Shown here: one piece after another, positions 27,150-42,035 of the stretch
Layout of the letters: every line of letters starts with the position of its first letter
Position numbering within the stretch: position 1 is the first letter of the stretch
Source: Synechococcus sp. AG-673-F03
GTDB taxonomy: Bacteria; Cyanobacteriota; Cyanobacteriia; PCC-6307; Cyanobiaceae
DNA length: 61,180 nucleotides
Direction: 5' to 3'
Assembly (NCBI GenBank): GCA_003211205.1
Contig: QCTJ01000011.1
Span: forward strand, 1 to 61,180
Notes under the pieces: model-generated
The model's input: the letters and a program-made list of their open reading frames with translations, nothing else
What the model was told of the DNA's origin: nothing
The model's database searches: none
Program-made: the position numbers and the translations under genes

Positions 27150-27866
27150 TCAGCTTGCTTTGTCCAATCGACGAACACCGGCCACACCGTCGTTCACTTC
27201 ACCAACAAGCACCTCATCGGCGAGGTTCACGAACAAGCCGTTCTCCAGCACACCAGGGATGTTGTTGATGCTTCGCTCCAGATCCAAAGGATTGGTGATC
27301 CCTGCTTCGAAGCGAACATCCAGCACCAGATTGCCCTGATCGGTCACCACGGGACCGGCCTTGCGATGAGCCATGCGCAGTTCGGCTTGTCCATTCATCG
27401 CCGCCAACTGTTGTTGGACCTGACGCCAGGCTCCAGGCAGAATCTCAACGGGCAGAAGAAATTCAAGATTCAGGCGATCCACCAGCTTGGTGGAGTCCAC
27501 AACAACAACGAAACGTTCGGCGCGCGCGGCGACAAGCTTCTCCTGGACGTGGCATGCACCGCCGCCCTTGATCAACTGGAACGCAGGATCCACCTCATCG
27601 GCACCATCGATGGCCAGATCGATCCGATCCACAGCATTCAGGCTGCGCAGGGGGATACCCAGCTCTGCAGCAAGCACTTCACCCTGAAACGACGTGGTGA
27701 CTCCGACGATGTCCTTGAGCTGTCCGGATGCCAGGCGCTGCCCTAGTCCCTTGATCATCAGAGCTGCCGTGGAACCCGATCCCAGCCCCACGATCATGCC
27801 GTCACGGAACTGTTCAACCGCCGCTTCCGCGACGGCCTGTTTCATCTGGTTCTGAAGATCTGACAT
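27150..27866 (-). CDS. rpiA: ribose-5-phosphate isomerase A
   Basis: A 238-residue enzyme interconverting ribose-5-phosphate and ribulose-5-phosphate in the pentose phosphate and Calvin cycles. [18 protein letters not shown] near residues 26-43 is the phosphate-binding loop, [13 protein letters not shown] near 80 holds the catalytic Asp, and [16 protein letters not shown] near 98-113 carries a conserved Glu and Lys. It is convergent with hisD. Confidence 0.96.
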   Translation of the reverse strand: MSDLQNQMKQAVAEAAVEQFRDGMIVGLGSGSTAALMIKGLGQRLASGQLKDIVGVTTSFQGEVLAAELGIPLRSLNAVDRIDLAIDGADEVDPAFQLIKGGGACHVQEKLVAARAERFVVVVDSTKLVDRLNLEFLLPVEILPGAWRQVQQQLAAMNGQAELRMAHRKAGPVVTDQGNLVLDVRFEAGITNPLDLERSINNIPGVLENGLFVNLADEVLVGEVNDGVAGVRRLDKAS

Positions 27867-27903
27867 CGCTCAGGTTTAAACCGGCGAGACCGTAGCAAGG
27901 GTT

Positions 27904-32690
<4,787 letters not shown>

Positions 32691-32871
32691 GAGACCAAGA
32701 TTTGCGAGGTATTGGAATCATTGCCGCCGACGATGAAATCAAGAACCCTTCATTCCTAGGGTTTACAGTTAAATCCAGACACATATCTGAACAACAAATT
32801 CATCAGAAATTCACACCTTAGAAACTGTTGAGTCACACAATGATGATCACCATTTCTTCTCGAGCATCGTT

Positions 32872-33576
32872 TCAGTCAACCCAGTGACGCCTGATTCCCT
32901 CCACCGCAGCGGCGGTGCGGTCCCTCACATTCAGCTTGCGCATGATCGACTGCACATGACCTCTTGCAGTGGTTTCAGCGATCAAGAGCGTCTCAGCAAT
33001 TTCCTTATTGGTCCTGCCATCGCAAAGCAGTTTCAACACCATGCGTTCGCGATCCGTCAGGGCATGGGCGTCAGAAGGATCTCTATGACAAATGGCATAA
33101 GGGATGAATGGATCCACAAATCGCTCACCAGCCTGGATCGCCTGCATGGCATTGGCGATCGACATCAGATCCAGGCTGCGTTGCGTGAGAACAACATCCG
33201 CAGGACTGGAAAGGGCCTCCCGCATCAGAGTCGGATCAGCCCCTTTGAGGGTGAACACCGTGTCGATTGGAGAATCAGGAACAGAGCGTCGCTTGAGGTC
33301 TTCAACCAGCTCCAGCCCACGGCATTCCTCCAGCTGCTCACTGACGAAGGCCAGTACCGGTTCGCTGATGCCATCCAGACACGCCAGTGCTTCCTCACGG
33401 GTCGAAGCGATCCCGATCAGAGGGCACGTTTGTTCAGTGGTTTGCAGAGCGAAGAAACTGGCCAGCGCCAGGGCATAGGGACGGTTGGCCGTTGCGACAA
33501 GGATGCGATGGCTGCTTGAGAGATCGCGCAGATGCTGGCTGAGATGACGGAAGGACTCATCAATGGTTATCAGCAC
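32872..33576 (-). CDS. LuxR/NarL-type response regulator
   Basis: A 234-residue protein with a GTG start. The C-terminal 65 residues are a LuxR-type helix-turn-helix: LTDRERMVLKLLCDGRTNKE followed by IAETLLIAETTARGHVQSIMRKL. The first 150 residues look like a receiver-like fold (SSSHRILVATANRPYALALA), but I do not see a clear phospho-acceptor Asp in its usual context, so it may be a pseudo-receiver. It sits 180 bp upstream of the chitinase gene on the same strand and 190 bp from the divergent grr locus. Control of either neighbour is only a possibility. Confidence 0.82.
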   Translation of the reverse strand: MLITIDESFRHLSQHLRDLSSSHRILVATANRPYALALASFFALQTTEQTCPLIGIASTREEALACLDGISEPVLAFVSEQLEECRGLELVEDLKRRSVPDSPIDTVFTLKGADPTLMREALSSPADVVLTQRSLDLMSIANAMQAIQAGERFVDPFIPYAICHRDPSDAHALTDRERMVLKLLCDGRTNKEIAETLLIAETTARGHVQSIMRKLNVRDRTAAAVEGIRRHWVD

Positions 33577-33765
33577 CTGGCAACTCCATTGCTATCGCTC
33601 CCTCAGGATGGGGCTTGGCTTGGGCGATCGCAGCTCAGGCGCGGGGATCAATCAGAACGACATGATGATGCCCGTCAGGCTGATCCTGATCGGGCAGGTT
33701 TCCAATTTCTCGAACTGATCGCTTCGGCAAGCCGTGCCTAGTGGTATGAACAAACCGATCCGACG

Positions 33766-34698
33766 GTGTCATCACAATGCGCCCTGATCCAGAAGGCTGC
33801 AACCGGCCTGCTCGCTCTGTCCACAATCGCCCTTGTGGGCTGTCAGAACGAGAAGCCTGCAGCGGATGACTCCAACCAGAGTTCCTCAGCGAAGAGTGTC
33901 TATGACACCGGCAAGCTGAGAGCTGTGGACATTGGTGATTCATTGCCGATGGTCAAGAAGGACGGCGGCAACTACGACGGGTTGTCATTCGTGGTTCTCG
34001 AAGCGATTCGGGATCAGATCAATGTGTCGCCGAAGAAAAAAGATTTAGACGTCAGCATTGAGCCAGTCGCTGCTAGTTCCGCCCGCAACGGACTGGACAT
34101 GATCCGCTCCGGAGCTGCTGACATCGCCTGCGGTGTTGCCTTCACCTGGCAGAGACAGCGCTCACTGACCTAAACACTGCCGTTCTCCGTAGGCGGCGTG
34201 AGGCTCCTGGCCCCAGCGGGCATCGATGGCACTCCCAAGAGCCTGAACGGCAAAACGGTCGGTGTCGTGAAAAACAGCATGGCGGCCAACGTGCTGGCGG
34301 CATCGGTGGATGCCGCCAATTTCCAGTTTTTCGACACGCCTGATCAAGCTCTGGCGGCCGTCAAGGATGGCAGCGTTGAGATTCTTGGCGGCGACAGTCT
34401 TTGGCTGAGAGCGAATAAGGCTGCTATGGCACCGGACAACTCATTGGTGCCTGACAAACCTTATGCCCGCTCCGGAGTGGGTTGCGTGGTGGCTGATACC
34501 ACTCCCCATCTGCTCAACATCAGCAATCTGGGCATCGGCCGTCTGCTCTCGGGATACATCAACGACGACGACGGAGTCCGCTCGGCCATTAACACCTCGA
34601 TCGGCACTGGCAGCACCGTGGGCCTGAAGGACGGACAAATCAACCGCTTCTTCACGATCGTGCTCTCCACTGCCGCTGAATTCAATCCGCAGTCCTGA
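33766..34698 (+). pseudogene. grrP: GRRM-system orphan periplasmic substrate-binding protein, interrupted by a stop
   Basis: One reading frame from a GTG at 33766 to TGA 34698 (about 310 residues) is broken by a single TAA at 34171-34173. Before the stop is a lipoprotein signal (LALSTIALVGC), then DTGKLRAVDIGDSLPMVKKD and GLDMIRSGAADIACG; after it, in the same frame, TLPFSVGGVRLLAPAGID and GKTVGVVKNSMAANVLA. Both halves together read as one solute-binding protein of the type found as an orphan beside GrrA/GrrM. The stop sits where a Tyr codon is expected (LT-Y-TLPF). Alternatively it is a sequencing error. Confidence 0.82.
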
Positions 34699-34734
34699 CC
34701 TTGATTTCTGATTGATCCATCGTTTCTCTCAACC

Positions 34735-35025
34735 ATGAACAAAACAAGCCTTCTCACCTTCGCCGCCGTTCTGGCAACAAGTGCGGTGCTCTGTGAATCG
34801 TCCAGAGCCGCCGTGCACAACGAACCCGATCTGGGCAACTCTCTCGAACAACGCATCGAGCGCATGAGTCCTGAGGCCTGGGCCGTCATGCAACGCAATG
34901 GCGTTCTGACTGACGAGGAGATCGCTCGTGCCTGGGGCAATGGCGGCGGAGTCCGGCGACGGGCTTGGGGCAATGGTGGCGGCGGCTTCGCCAACGGCTA
35001 CCGCGGTGGATTCGCCAACTGGTGA
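34735..35025 (+). CDS. grrA: GrrA-type glycine-rich radical-SAM RiPP precursor
   Basis: A 96-residue secreted peptide precursor. The first 26 residues form a signal-like leader (LLTFAAVLATSAVLC then SSRAA). Residues 40-65 are a helical leader region (MSPEAWAVMQRNGVLTDEEI). The last 30 residues are Gly/Asn-rich with aromatic-x-Asn motifs: WGN twice and FAN twice, plus YRG and a terminal W. Such Omega1-X-X motifs are substrates for three-residue cyclophane formation by GrrM-type rSAM/SPASM enzymes. Its TGA overlaps the GTG start of grrM. The precursor is intact although both partner genes are broken. Confidence 0.85.
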   Translation: MNKTSLLTFAAVLATSAVLCESSRAAVHNEPDLGNSLEQRIERMSPEAWAVMQRNGVLTDEEIARAWGNGGGVRRRAWGNGGGGFANGYRGGFANW

Positions 35026-36165
35026 ACCATTCCGATTACGGCCCGATCGGCCTGCTGGTGATCCAATCGACGTCGCTCTGCAACCTCGACTGCAGCTACT
35101 GCTACCTGCCGGATCGCCAGCGGCGCAATGTGTTCAACCTTCAGCAGCAGCTACCACTGCTGCTGGAGAGAGTTTATGAAAGCCCGTTCTGGGGGCCCAT
35201 CTCTCGATCCTCTGGCACGCCGGTGAGCCTCTGACGCTACCGACCAGCTTCTATGACCAGGCCAGCGCGATCATCAAGCGCCAGACCGCGGGCCTGCAAG
35301 AGCAAGGGGTGGTGATCGAATAACACCTGCAAACCAACGCAACGCTGATCAACGAAGACTGGTGAGACTGCTTTATGCGTGACCTCATTGTAGTTGGTGT
35401 GAGTGTCGACGGGCCTGAAGACATTCACGACAGCCACCGACGCTTCAGGAACGGCAAGGGTTCTTACGCCCAGACCATGCGCGGTATCCGCACACTGCGC
35501 GAGCGCGGCATCAACTTCCATGCGATTGCCGTTCTGACCGCTGATGCTCTGGAGCAACCAAAGCGGATGTACACCTTCTTCCGTGATGAAGGGATTCATC
35601 AACTCGGTTTCAACGTGGAAGAGCAGAAAGGAGTGCACACCAACTCGTGCATGCAGGGCCTGTTGAAGGAAAGGCTTTATCTAGACTTACTGTCACGGTT
35701 CTGGGCCTGCAGTGAAAGGATGGTTTCCCCATCCAGGTTCGTGAGTTCGATCAGGTGATGGGCATGATCGCCGGAGGCCAACGCCTCCTGCAAAACGAGA
35801 TGAACCGTCCCTACGCAATTCTCAGCGTGGACGCCAAAGACAACTTCTCAACATTCGATCCAGAACTGCTGTCGGTCGAAACCGAACGCTATGGGATGTT
35901 CAATCTGGGCAACATTCGCGATGTGTCGCTGATGGAAGCCACCCAGACAGAGCCTTTTCAGAAACTGCTTCGTGACATGTCTTCCGGGATGAAGCGATGC
36001 AAACAAGAGTGCGAATACTACGGGTTCTGCGGTGGTGGAACCGGCAGTAACAAGTACTGGGAGCACGGCAGTCTGGATGCCACAGAAACCTGTGCGTGTC
36101 ATTTTTCCAGTCAGATCCCCGTGGATGTGCTGCTGGAGAAGCTGGAAACAGCAGTCGGCCCCTGA
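35022..36165 (+). pseudogene. grrM: GrrM-type radical SAM/SPASM maturase, degraded
   Basis: The start is a GTG at 35022 overlapping the grrA stop. The radical-SAM cluster motif is intact (SLCNLDCSYCYLPD), but the frame is lost by a one-base deletion in the GGGGGCCC run near 35191-35198. The correct sequence (SILWHAGEPLTLPTSFYDQA) continues in the -1 frame, then meets TAA 35321-35323 and TGA 35363-35365. GVSVDGPEDIHDSHRRFRNG follows, and a second one-base deletion near 35718 moves the frame again. The rest (VREFDQVMGMIAGG...) ends at 36165 with a SPASM cysteine region (CKQECEYYGFCGGG, CAC). Four lesions mean no functional maturase can be made. Confidence 0.88.
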
Positions 36166-36268
36166 TCAAGGCATCGCATCACAAGGTGACCGAACTCCGC
36201 TCAGAGATGGGGGGTCGGCAATCCTTTAAATTGAATCCACGGCCTGGTGAGATCCTCTCTCCGGGAGG

Positions 36269-36790
36269 GTGATCAACGCATCCACCATCGGGCCTGAGCC
36301 CGAGACCACCCTTCCCGCGCCCTTGCCACATCCACTTCTTCCGGATCTCACGTCTTTGGCCAAGGCCACGGCTGAAAGCCATGGATTTGCACTGGTCAGT
36401 GCTCAGGTGCTGACACATTTGCAGCCGATGACCCTGCAGGTGCAGATCCGATGCTGCAATGGAGATGACGTGTCCCTGGATGACTGCGCGGGTTTTAGCG
36501 CACCGATGGGAGAGGCCATCGAAGCTTCTGCTTTGCTCACGGAGGCCTATGTTCTGGAGATCAGCAGCCCCGGGATTGGGGACAGGCTCCAGTCAGACAG
36601 GGATTTTCAGACCTTCCGGAGCTATCCCGTTGATGTTGTCCATCAGGACGACGAAGGCCGGGAGCAGCGTTTGTCGGGAACCCTGCTGGAACGCACCGAA
36701 GACCACGTGCAGATCAACATGCGCGGCCGGGTCAAACGGATCCCGAGAGATTCAGTGATCAGCGTTGAACTCACAAGCCCCACAGGCTGA
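36269..36790 (+). CDS. rimP: ribosome maturation factor RimP
   Basis: A 173-residue protein, GTG start at 36269; a TTG at 36323 is the other option because homologs start near LPHPLLPDLTSLA. RimP helps late 30S subunit assembly. Recognised blocks are TLQVQIRC, DDCAGFSAPMGEAIEASALL, YVLEISSPGIGDRLQSDRDF and FRSYPVDV. It is the first gene of the rimP-nusA-ylxR-infB cluster, conserved in bacteria. Confidence 0.92.
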   Translation: MINASTIGPEPETTLPAPLPHPLLPDLTSLAKATAESHGFALVSAQVLTHLQPMTLQVQIRCCNGDDVSLDDCAGFSAPMGEAIEASALLTEAYVLEISSPGIGDRLQSDRDFQTFRSYPVDVVHQDDEGREQRLSGTLLERTEDHVQINMRGRVKRIPRDSVISVELTSPTG

Positions 36791-36844
36791 ACAGATCACA
36801 ACCGCTCCCGATTTTCCTCTCCTTCACTCCTCCTCCTCACCGCC

Positions 36845-38308
36845 ATGGCACTCGTTCTTCTTCCCGGCCTCACCAACCTGATTGATGACATCAGTGAGGA
36901 GAAGAAGCTTCCTCCTCAGGTGGTTGAAGCCGCTTTGCGGGAAGCACTGCTCAAGGGCTATGAGCGCTACCGCCACACTCTGTATCTGGGCATCGGGGAA
37001 GACCCGTTCGACGAGGAATACTTCAGTAATTTCGACGTCGCTCTCGATCTGGAAGAAGAGGGCTACAGGGTCCTCGCCAGCAAGATCATCGTGGAAGAGG
37101 TTGAGAGCGAAGACCACCAGATCGCACTGGCTGAGGTGATGCAGGTGGCTGAAGACGCCCAGGCTGGCGACACAGTTGTCCTGGATGTCACCCCGGAGAA
37201 AGAGGATTTCGGCCGCATGGCTGCGGCTACAACCAAGCAGGTGTTGGCCCAGAAGCTGCGTGATCAACAGCGGCGGATGATTCAGGAGGAATTCGCCGAC
37301 CTTGAAGATCCAGTCCTGACGGCCCGAGTGATCCGCTTCGAACGCCAGTCCGTGATCATGGCTGTGAGTTCAGGCCTGGGGCGGCCTGAAGTGGAAGCGG
37401 AGCTTCCTCGTCGTGATCAGCTACCCAACGACAACTATCGCGCTAACGCCACCTTCAAAGTCTTCCTCAAAGAGGTCAGCGAGGTGCCAAGGCGAGGTCC
37501 TCAACTGTTCGTGAGCCGCGCCAATGCCGGTCTTGTGGTGTACCTCTTTGAAAATGAGGTGCCGGAAATCCAAGAAGGATCCGTTCGCATCGTTGCCGTA
37601 GCCAGGGAAGCCAATCCCCCTTCACGATCTGTCGGCCCCCGCACCAAAGTTGCCGTGGACAGCATCGAGCGCGAGGTGGACCCTGTCGGAGCCTGCATCG
37701 GCGCCCGCGGCTCCAGGATTCAACAGGTGGTGAATGAACTCCGCGGAGAGAAAATCGATGTCATCCGCTGGTCGCAGGATCCTGGCCAGTACATCGCCAA
37801 CTCGCTTAGTCCTGCCAGAGTTGATGTGGTTAGGCTCGTCGACCACGTTGGTCAACACGCCCACGTGCTGGTTCCCCCGGATCAGCTGAGCCTGGCGATT
37901 GGCCGCGAAGGTCAGAACGTGCGGCTGGCCGCACGACTGACCGGCTGGAAGATCGACATTAAAAACGCGAGCGAATACGACCAGGCTGCCGAGGATGCCG
38001 TTGTTTCGGAACTGATCGCCCAACGCGAGGAGGAGGAAGCCCTGCAGCATGAAGCCGAGGAACGACTCGCTGCTGAGCAGGCCGCCAGAGCGGAAGAAGA
38101 TGCCCGCCTTCGCGAGCTGTATCCCCTGCCGGAAGACGAGGAGGAGTACGGCGAACAATCGGACGAAGCAATGGCAGATGCTGACGTTTACGAGGAATCA
38201 GCTGAATCAGAGGCCGCTGACTCAGAGCCATCGGACGCTGCCACAGAAGAGGAAGAGGGTGAGACTGAAGAGGTGGTTAGTGATTCCAACGAGGATGGAA
38301 CCCGGTGA
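36845..38308 (+). CDS. nusA: transcription termination/antitermination factor NusA
   Basis: A 487-residue RNA polymerase-associated factor. The N-terminal domain (ALVLLPGLTNLIDDISEEKK) binds polymerase; an S1 domain (about residues 135-205) and two KH domains follow, the second with VDPVGACIGARGSRIQQVVNEL and the third-type LAIGREGQNVRLAARLTGWK. The last 100 residues are strongly acidic (Glu/Asp-rich) and probably disordered, as in other picocyanobacteria. Its stop overlaps the ylxR start (GTGA). Confidence 0.95.
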   Translation: MALVLLPGLTNLIDDISEEKKLPPQVVEAALREALLKGYERYRHTLYLGIGEDPFDEEYFSNFDVALDLEEEGYRVLASKIIVEEVESEDHQIALAEVMQVAEDAQAGDTVVLDVTPEKEDFGRMAAATTKQVLAQKLRDQQRRMIQEEFADLEDPVLTARVIRFERQSVIMAVSSGLGRPEVEAELPRRDQLPNDNYRANATFKVFLKEVSEVPRRGPQLFVSRANAGLVVYLFENEVPEIQEGSVRIVAVAREANPPSRSVGPRTKVAVDSIEREVDPVGACIGARGSRIQQVVNELRGEKIDVIRWSQDPGQYIANSLSPARVDVVRLVDHVGQHAHVLVPPDQLSLAIGREGQNVRLAARLTGWKIDIKNASEYDQAAEDAVVSELIAQREEEEALQHEAEERLAAEQAARAEEDARLRELYPLPEDEEEYGEQSDEAMADADVYEESAESEAADSEPSDAATEEEEGETEEVVSDSNEDGTR

Positions 38309-38586
38309 ACACCTCACGCCCTGTCCTGCGTCGGTGCGTCGCCTGCCGAGAGCTGTTTGATCGCAGCATTCTTTGGCGGGTCATCCGCGACCATCGGGAC
38401 GGGGTTCTCCTCGATCAGGGCATGGGTCGTTCGGCCTATCTCTGTCGCAAGGAGAGCTGTCTTGAGGAAGCACAGCGCCGAAAACGCCTGCATAAAGCCC
38501 TGCGATGTCAGGTGCCCGACAGCGCGATTGAGGAGCTGAGAACGCGACTGAAACCAAACAAGGAATCAGCCGCTGAGGCAAGATGA
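38305..38586 (+). CDS. ylxR: YlxR/DUF448 RNA-binding protein
   Basis: A 93-residue protein with a GTG start overlapping nusA. RRCVACRELFDRSILWRVIR and GRSAYLCRKESCLEEAQRRKRL are the conserved YlxR segments. YlxR (RnpM) binds RNA and is conserved between nusA and infB. The following 62-bp gap leads to infB. Confidence 0.9.
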   Translation: MNTSRPVLRRCVACRELFDRSILWRVIRDHRDGVLLDQGMGRSAYLCRKESCLEEAQRRKRLHKALRCQVPDSAIEELRTRLKPNKESAAEAR

Positions 38587-38648
38587 ACACTGGCCCCACC
38601 TTGTGTGGTGCCCCGAGCACCAAGTGCCCGGACCGACCGGAGACCTGA

Positions 38649-41600
38649 ATGACCAGCAGCGGCAAAGTCAGAATCTATGAGCTGTCCAAGGACCTTGGCC
38701 TGGACAACAAAGACGTGCTGGATGCCGCTGAGAAGCTGTCCATTGCGGCCAAGAGCCACAGCAGCTCGATCAGCGAATCCGAGGCAGGCAAGATCCGCAC
38801 GATGTTGAAGAGCGGTGGTGCTCCCCGTCCTGCTGCAGCTCCTTCGAAACCCGCACCAGGGAAGGCAATCCTTTCGGTGAAGAAGGCCGCCGGCACTGAA
38901 GTCTCTGCACCAGTCAAGCCAGCACAACCAAAGCCAGCTCCTGCTCCAGCCGCACCCACCCGTGCTGCCGCTACGCCTCAGCGACCACCTGCAAGGCCCT
39001 CCGCTCCCGCAAAACCTGCAGCACCTCAGGCCGCTGCGCCCCAGAAAACAGCACCACAAAAACCGGTGGCACCACCACAGACACTGGTTCGTAAGGAGCC
39101 TCCTCTGAAGCAGCCTGCTCAGAAACCGGTTGAGCGCCAATCTCAGGCACCCCAGCAGCCCACACCTCGACCCGCTGCTGCCCCAGGGCCAAATCGCACC
39201 GCCAGCAGGCCAACCGCGCCGCCGGCTAGACCCAGTGCATCCTCACCATCAACAGCAGCCAAACCCCGCAATACAGCGCCGATCCGTCGAGCACCAAGCG
39301 AAGGAGGTGCGCGCCCAACTCCTCCACCGCCAGGACGGCCCCAGCCCAAATCACCGGTGAACCGAACGGTGCCAGCCCCGCAGAGGCCGGCAAAGCCTGA
39401 AATGGTGGGCCGCCCCCAACAGAAGCGGCCTGGAACAGGTGCACCGCCAAGACCAGGGGCTCCCAGACCCGGAGCTCCCGGTGGTCAGCGCGCCGGCTCA
39501 CCCCAGCGGCCAGCTGGAGCACAACGTCCAGGTGCACCCACTCGACCGGGCTCACCATCTGGCCGGCCAGGTGCCGGACGCCCCGGTAGCACCCTTGAAT
39601 TGGTGGGCAAGCCGATCCGTCGCGACAGCAATAGCAACCGCGATGAAGGAGGGCGGCCTGGCGCGGGTCCCCGCAGTGGAGCTGGCTCCAATCGACCTGC
39701 AATGCCGCCCGGCATGCGTAAGCCGGTGGCTCCCGGTGAGCTCATGCAACTGCAGAAGCCCACGGGTCGACCAGCCGCACCGCCCCCGCGCCGTCCCGAT
39801 GGCACTCCTGTCTCTCCCCGTGGGGATGGCCCCAAGGCCACACCACCGGTTAATCGGCCAACCCCCTCTCCGGCAACGGCCCCACGTCGTCCGGGCTTCC
39901 GTCCTGGAGCAGGTCCTGGCGGACAACGACGCCCCGGTCGACCCGACTGGGATGACAGTGCAAAGCTCGAGGCACTGCGCAATCGCTCTCCTCAGAAGCA
40001 ACGCCAGAAGGTCCACATCATCGGCGAAAACGATGATTCGCTGGCAGCGCAGACCGGTGGTTTTGCCGGTGAACAGGAAAACATGGTGTTGTCGGCGAGC
40101 CTTGCTCGCCCCGCCAAACCCAAATCCCAGCAAAGAACCACACCCAAACCTGTGGCGGCCATGCGCAAGCGGCGCAAGGAAACCGCCCGCCAGCGTCAGC
40201 GCCGCAGGGCCATGGAGTTGCGTGCAGCACGCGAAGCCAAGCAAGTGCGGCCGGAGATGATTGTTGTGCCGGAGGACAACCTCACGGTTCAGGAGCTTGC
40301 CGACATGCTCAGCGTGGAGAGCTCAGAAATCATCAAATCCCTCTTCTTCAAGGGGATCATCGCCACGGTTACCCAGACCCTGGATATGCCAACGATCGAA
40401 GCGGTGGCCGAAGAATTCGGTGTGCCGGTCCTTCAAGACGACGTTGAGGAAGCGGCCAAGAAGACCGTCGAGATGATCGAAGAAGCGGATCGGGAACACC
40501 TGATCCGACGTCCACCCGTGGTCACAGTGATGGGCCACGTCGATCACGGCAAAACAAGTCTTCTGGATGCGATCCGTAAAGCAAGAGTCGCCGCTGGAGA
40601 AGCCGGTGGAATCACCCAGCACATCGGTGCTTATCAAGTCGAGATCGAACACAACAACACAGCACGCAAGCTCACCTTCCTTGATACGCCTGGTCACGAA
40701 GCCTTTACGGCCATGCGTGCAAGGGGAACCAAGGTCACCGACGTCGCCGTTCTGGTGGTGGCAGCCGATGACGGTGTGCGCCCGCAGACCCTTGAAGCCA
40801 TTAGCCACGCCCGCGCTGCAGAAGTGCCGATCGTGGTGGCCATCAACAAGATCGACAAGGAAGGAGCCTCTCCTGACCGCGTCAAGCAGGAGCTGTCTGA
40901 ACAAAACCTGCTTGCAGAGGAGTGGGGCGGCGATGTGGTGATGGTGCCTGTGAGCGCCATCAAGGGAGAGAACATCGACAAGCTGCTGGAAATGCTGCTG
41001 CTGGTCACCGAAGTGGAAGACCTCCAGGCCAATCCCGATCGCATGGCCCGCGGCACGGTGATCGAAGCGCACCTCGACAAGGCCAAAGGTCCTGTGGCCA
41101 CGCTCCTGGTTCAGAACGGCACATTGCGAACAGGTGATGTGGTGGCAGCTGGGCCTGTGCTTGGGAAAGTACGGGCGATGGTCGACGATGCGGGAATGCG
41201 CTTAAAGGACGCTGGCCCCTCCTTCGCGGTGGAAGCTCTCGGATTCAGCGAGGTCCCCACGGCCGGCGATGAATTCGAGGTCTACGCAGATGAGAAGTCC
41301 GCACGGGCCGTTGTCGGCGATCGAGCCTCCGACGCCCGAGCGACCCGCCTCGCCCAGCAAATGGCGTCCCGCAGGGTTTCGCTCACGGCGATGTCAGGAC
41401 AGGCCAACGAAGGAGAGCTCAAGGAGCTCAACCTCATCCTCAAAGCCGACGTCCAGGGTTCTGTGGAAGCCATTCTCGGTTCTCTGGAGCAACTACCCAA
41501 GGACGAAGTCCAAGTGCGAGTTCTGCTTTCAGCACCTGGGGAAGTCACCGAGACCGATGTGGACCTCGCGGCTGCTTCCGGAGCCGTGATCATCGGCTTC

Positions 41601-42035
41601 AACACCTCGATGGCTTCAGGCGCCAGAAAGGCTGCTGATGCCAACAGCGTGGATGTCCGTGATTACGACGTGATTTACAAGCTGCTGGAAGACATCCAGT
41701 TGGCGATGGAAGGCCTACTCGAACCCGAGCTGGTCGAGGAAGCCCTGGGTGAAGCTGAGGTCCGCGCCGTCTTCACCATTGGCAAGAGTGCTGTGGCCGG
41801 TTGCTATGTCACCACTGGCAAAATTCAGCGCAACTGCAAGGTTCGGGTCCGCCGCGGCAAGGAGATTGTCTATGCCGGCGATCTCGACTCACTGCGTCGC
41901 AACAAAGACGACGTCAAGGAAGTGGCCACCGGTTTCGAGTGTGGTGTGGGCACCGATCGCTTCGCCAACTGGCAAGAAGGCGATCGCATCGAAGCCTTCA
42001 AGATGGTCACTCAGCGCCGCAAGCTCACCACCTGA
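38649..42035 (+). CDS. infB: translation initiation factor IF-2
   Basis: A 1128-residue GTPase that brings initiator tRNA to the 30S subunit. The N-terminal IF2N motif ([19 protein letters not shown]) is followed by a very long Pro/Ala/Arg/Gly-rich linker at about residues 60-430, typical of cyanobacterial IF-2. A second IF2N region precedes the G-domain: [19 protein letters not shown] near residue 627, DTPGHEAF and NKIDKEGA. The C-terminal IF2-C1/C2 domains complete it. Confidence 0.97.
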   Translation: MTSSGKVRIYELSKDLGLDNKDVLDAAEKLSIAAKSHSSSISESEAGKIRTMLKSGGAPRPAAAPSKPAPGKAILSVKKAAGTEVSAPVKPAQPKPAPAPAAPTRAAATPQRPPARPSAPAKPAAPQAAAPQKTAPQKPVAPPQTLVRKEPPLKQPAQKPVERQSQAPQQPTPRPAAAPGPNRTASRPTAPPARPSASSPSTAAKPRNTAPIRRAPSEGGARPTPPPPGRPQPKSPVNRTVPAPQRPAKPEMVGRPQQKRPGTGAPPRPGAPRPGAPGGQRAGSPQRPAGAQRPGAPTRPGSPSGRPGAGRPGSTLELVGKPIRRDSNSNRDEGGRPGAGPRSGAGSNRPAMPPGMRKPVAPGELMQLQKPTGRPAAPPPRRPDGTPVSPRGDGPKATPPVNRPTPSPATAPRRPGFRPGAGPGGQRRPGRPDWDDSAKLEALRNRSPQKQRQKVHIIGENDDSLAAQTGGFAGEQENMVLSASLARPAKPKSQQRTTPKPVAAMRKRRKETARQRQRRRAMELRAAREAKQVRPEMIVVPEDNLTVQELADMLSVESSEIIKSLFFKGIIATVTQTLDMPTIEAVAEEFGVPVLQDDVEEAAKKTVEMIEEADREHLIRRPPVVTVMGHVDHGKTSLLDAIRKARVAAGEAGGITQHIGAYQVEIEHNNTARKLTFLDTPGHEAFTAMRARGTKVTDVAVLVVAADDGVRPQTLEAISHARAAEVPIVVAINKIDKEGASPDRVKQELSEQNLLAEEWGGDVVMVPVSAIKGENIDKLLEMLLLVTEVEDLQANPDRMARGTVIEAHLDKAKGPVATLLVQNGTLRTGDVVAAGPVLGKVRAMVDDAGMRLKDAGPSFAVEALGFSEVPTAGDEFEVYADEKSARAVVGDRASDARATRLAQQMASRRVSLTAMSGQANEGELKELNLILKADVQGSVEAILGSLEQLPKDEVQVRVLLSAPGEVTETDVDLAAASGAVIIGFNTSMASGARKAADANSVDVRDYDVIYKLLEDIQLAMEGLLEPELVEEALGEAEVRAVFTIGKSAVAGCYVTTGKIQRNCKVRVRRGKEIVYAGDLDSLRRNKDDVKEVATGFECGVGTDRFANWQEGDRIEAFKMVTQRRKLTT

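Noticed and set aside
33532-33741. 69-residue forward frame before grrP
   Set aside because: Overlaps the LuxR gene end on the other strand and has no coding character.
41801-42034. Upstream extension of the low-complexity protein into infB
   Set aside because: The part before 42035 is a shadow of infB; the ATG at the infB stop is a better start.
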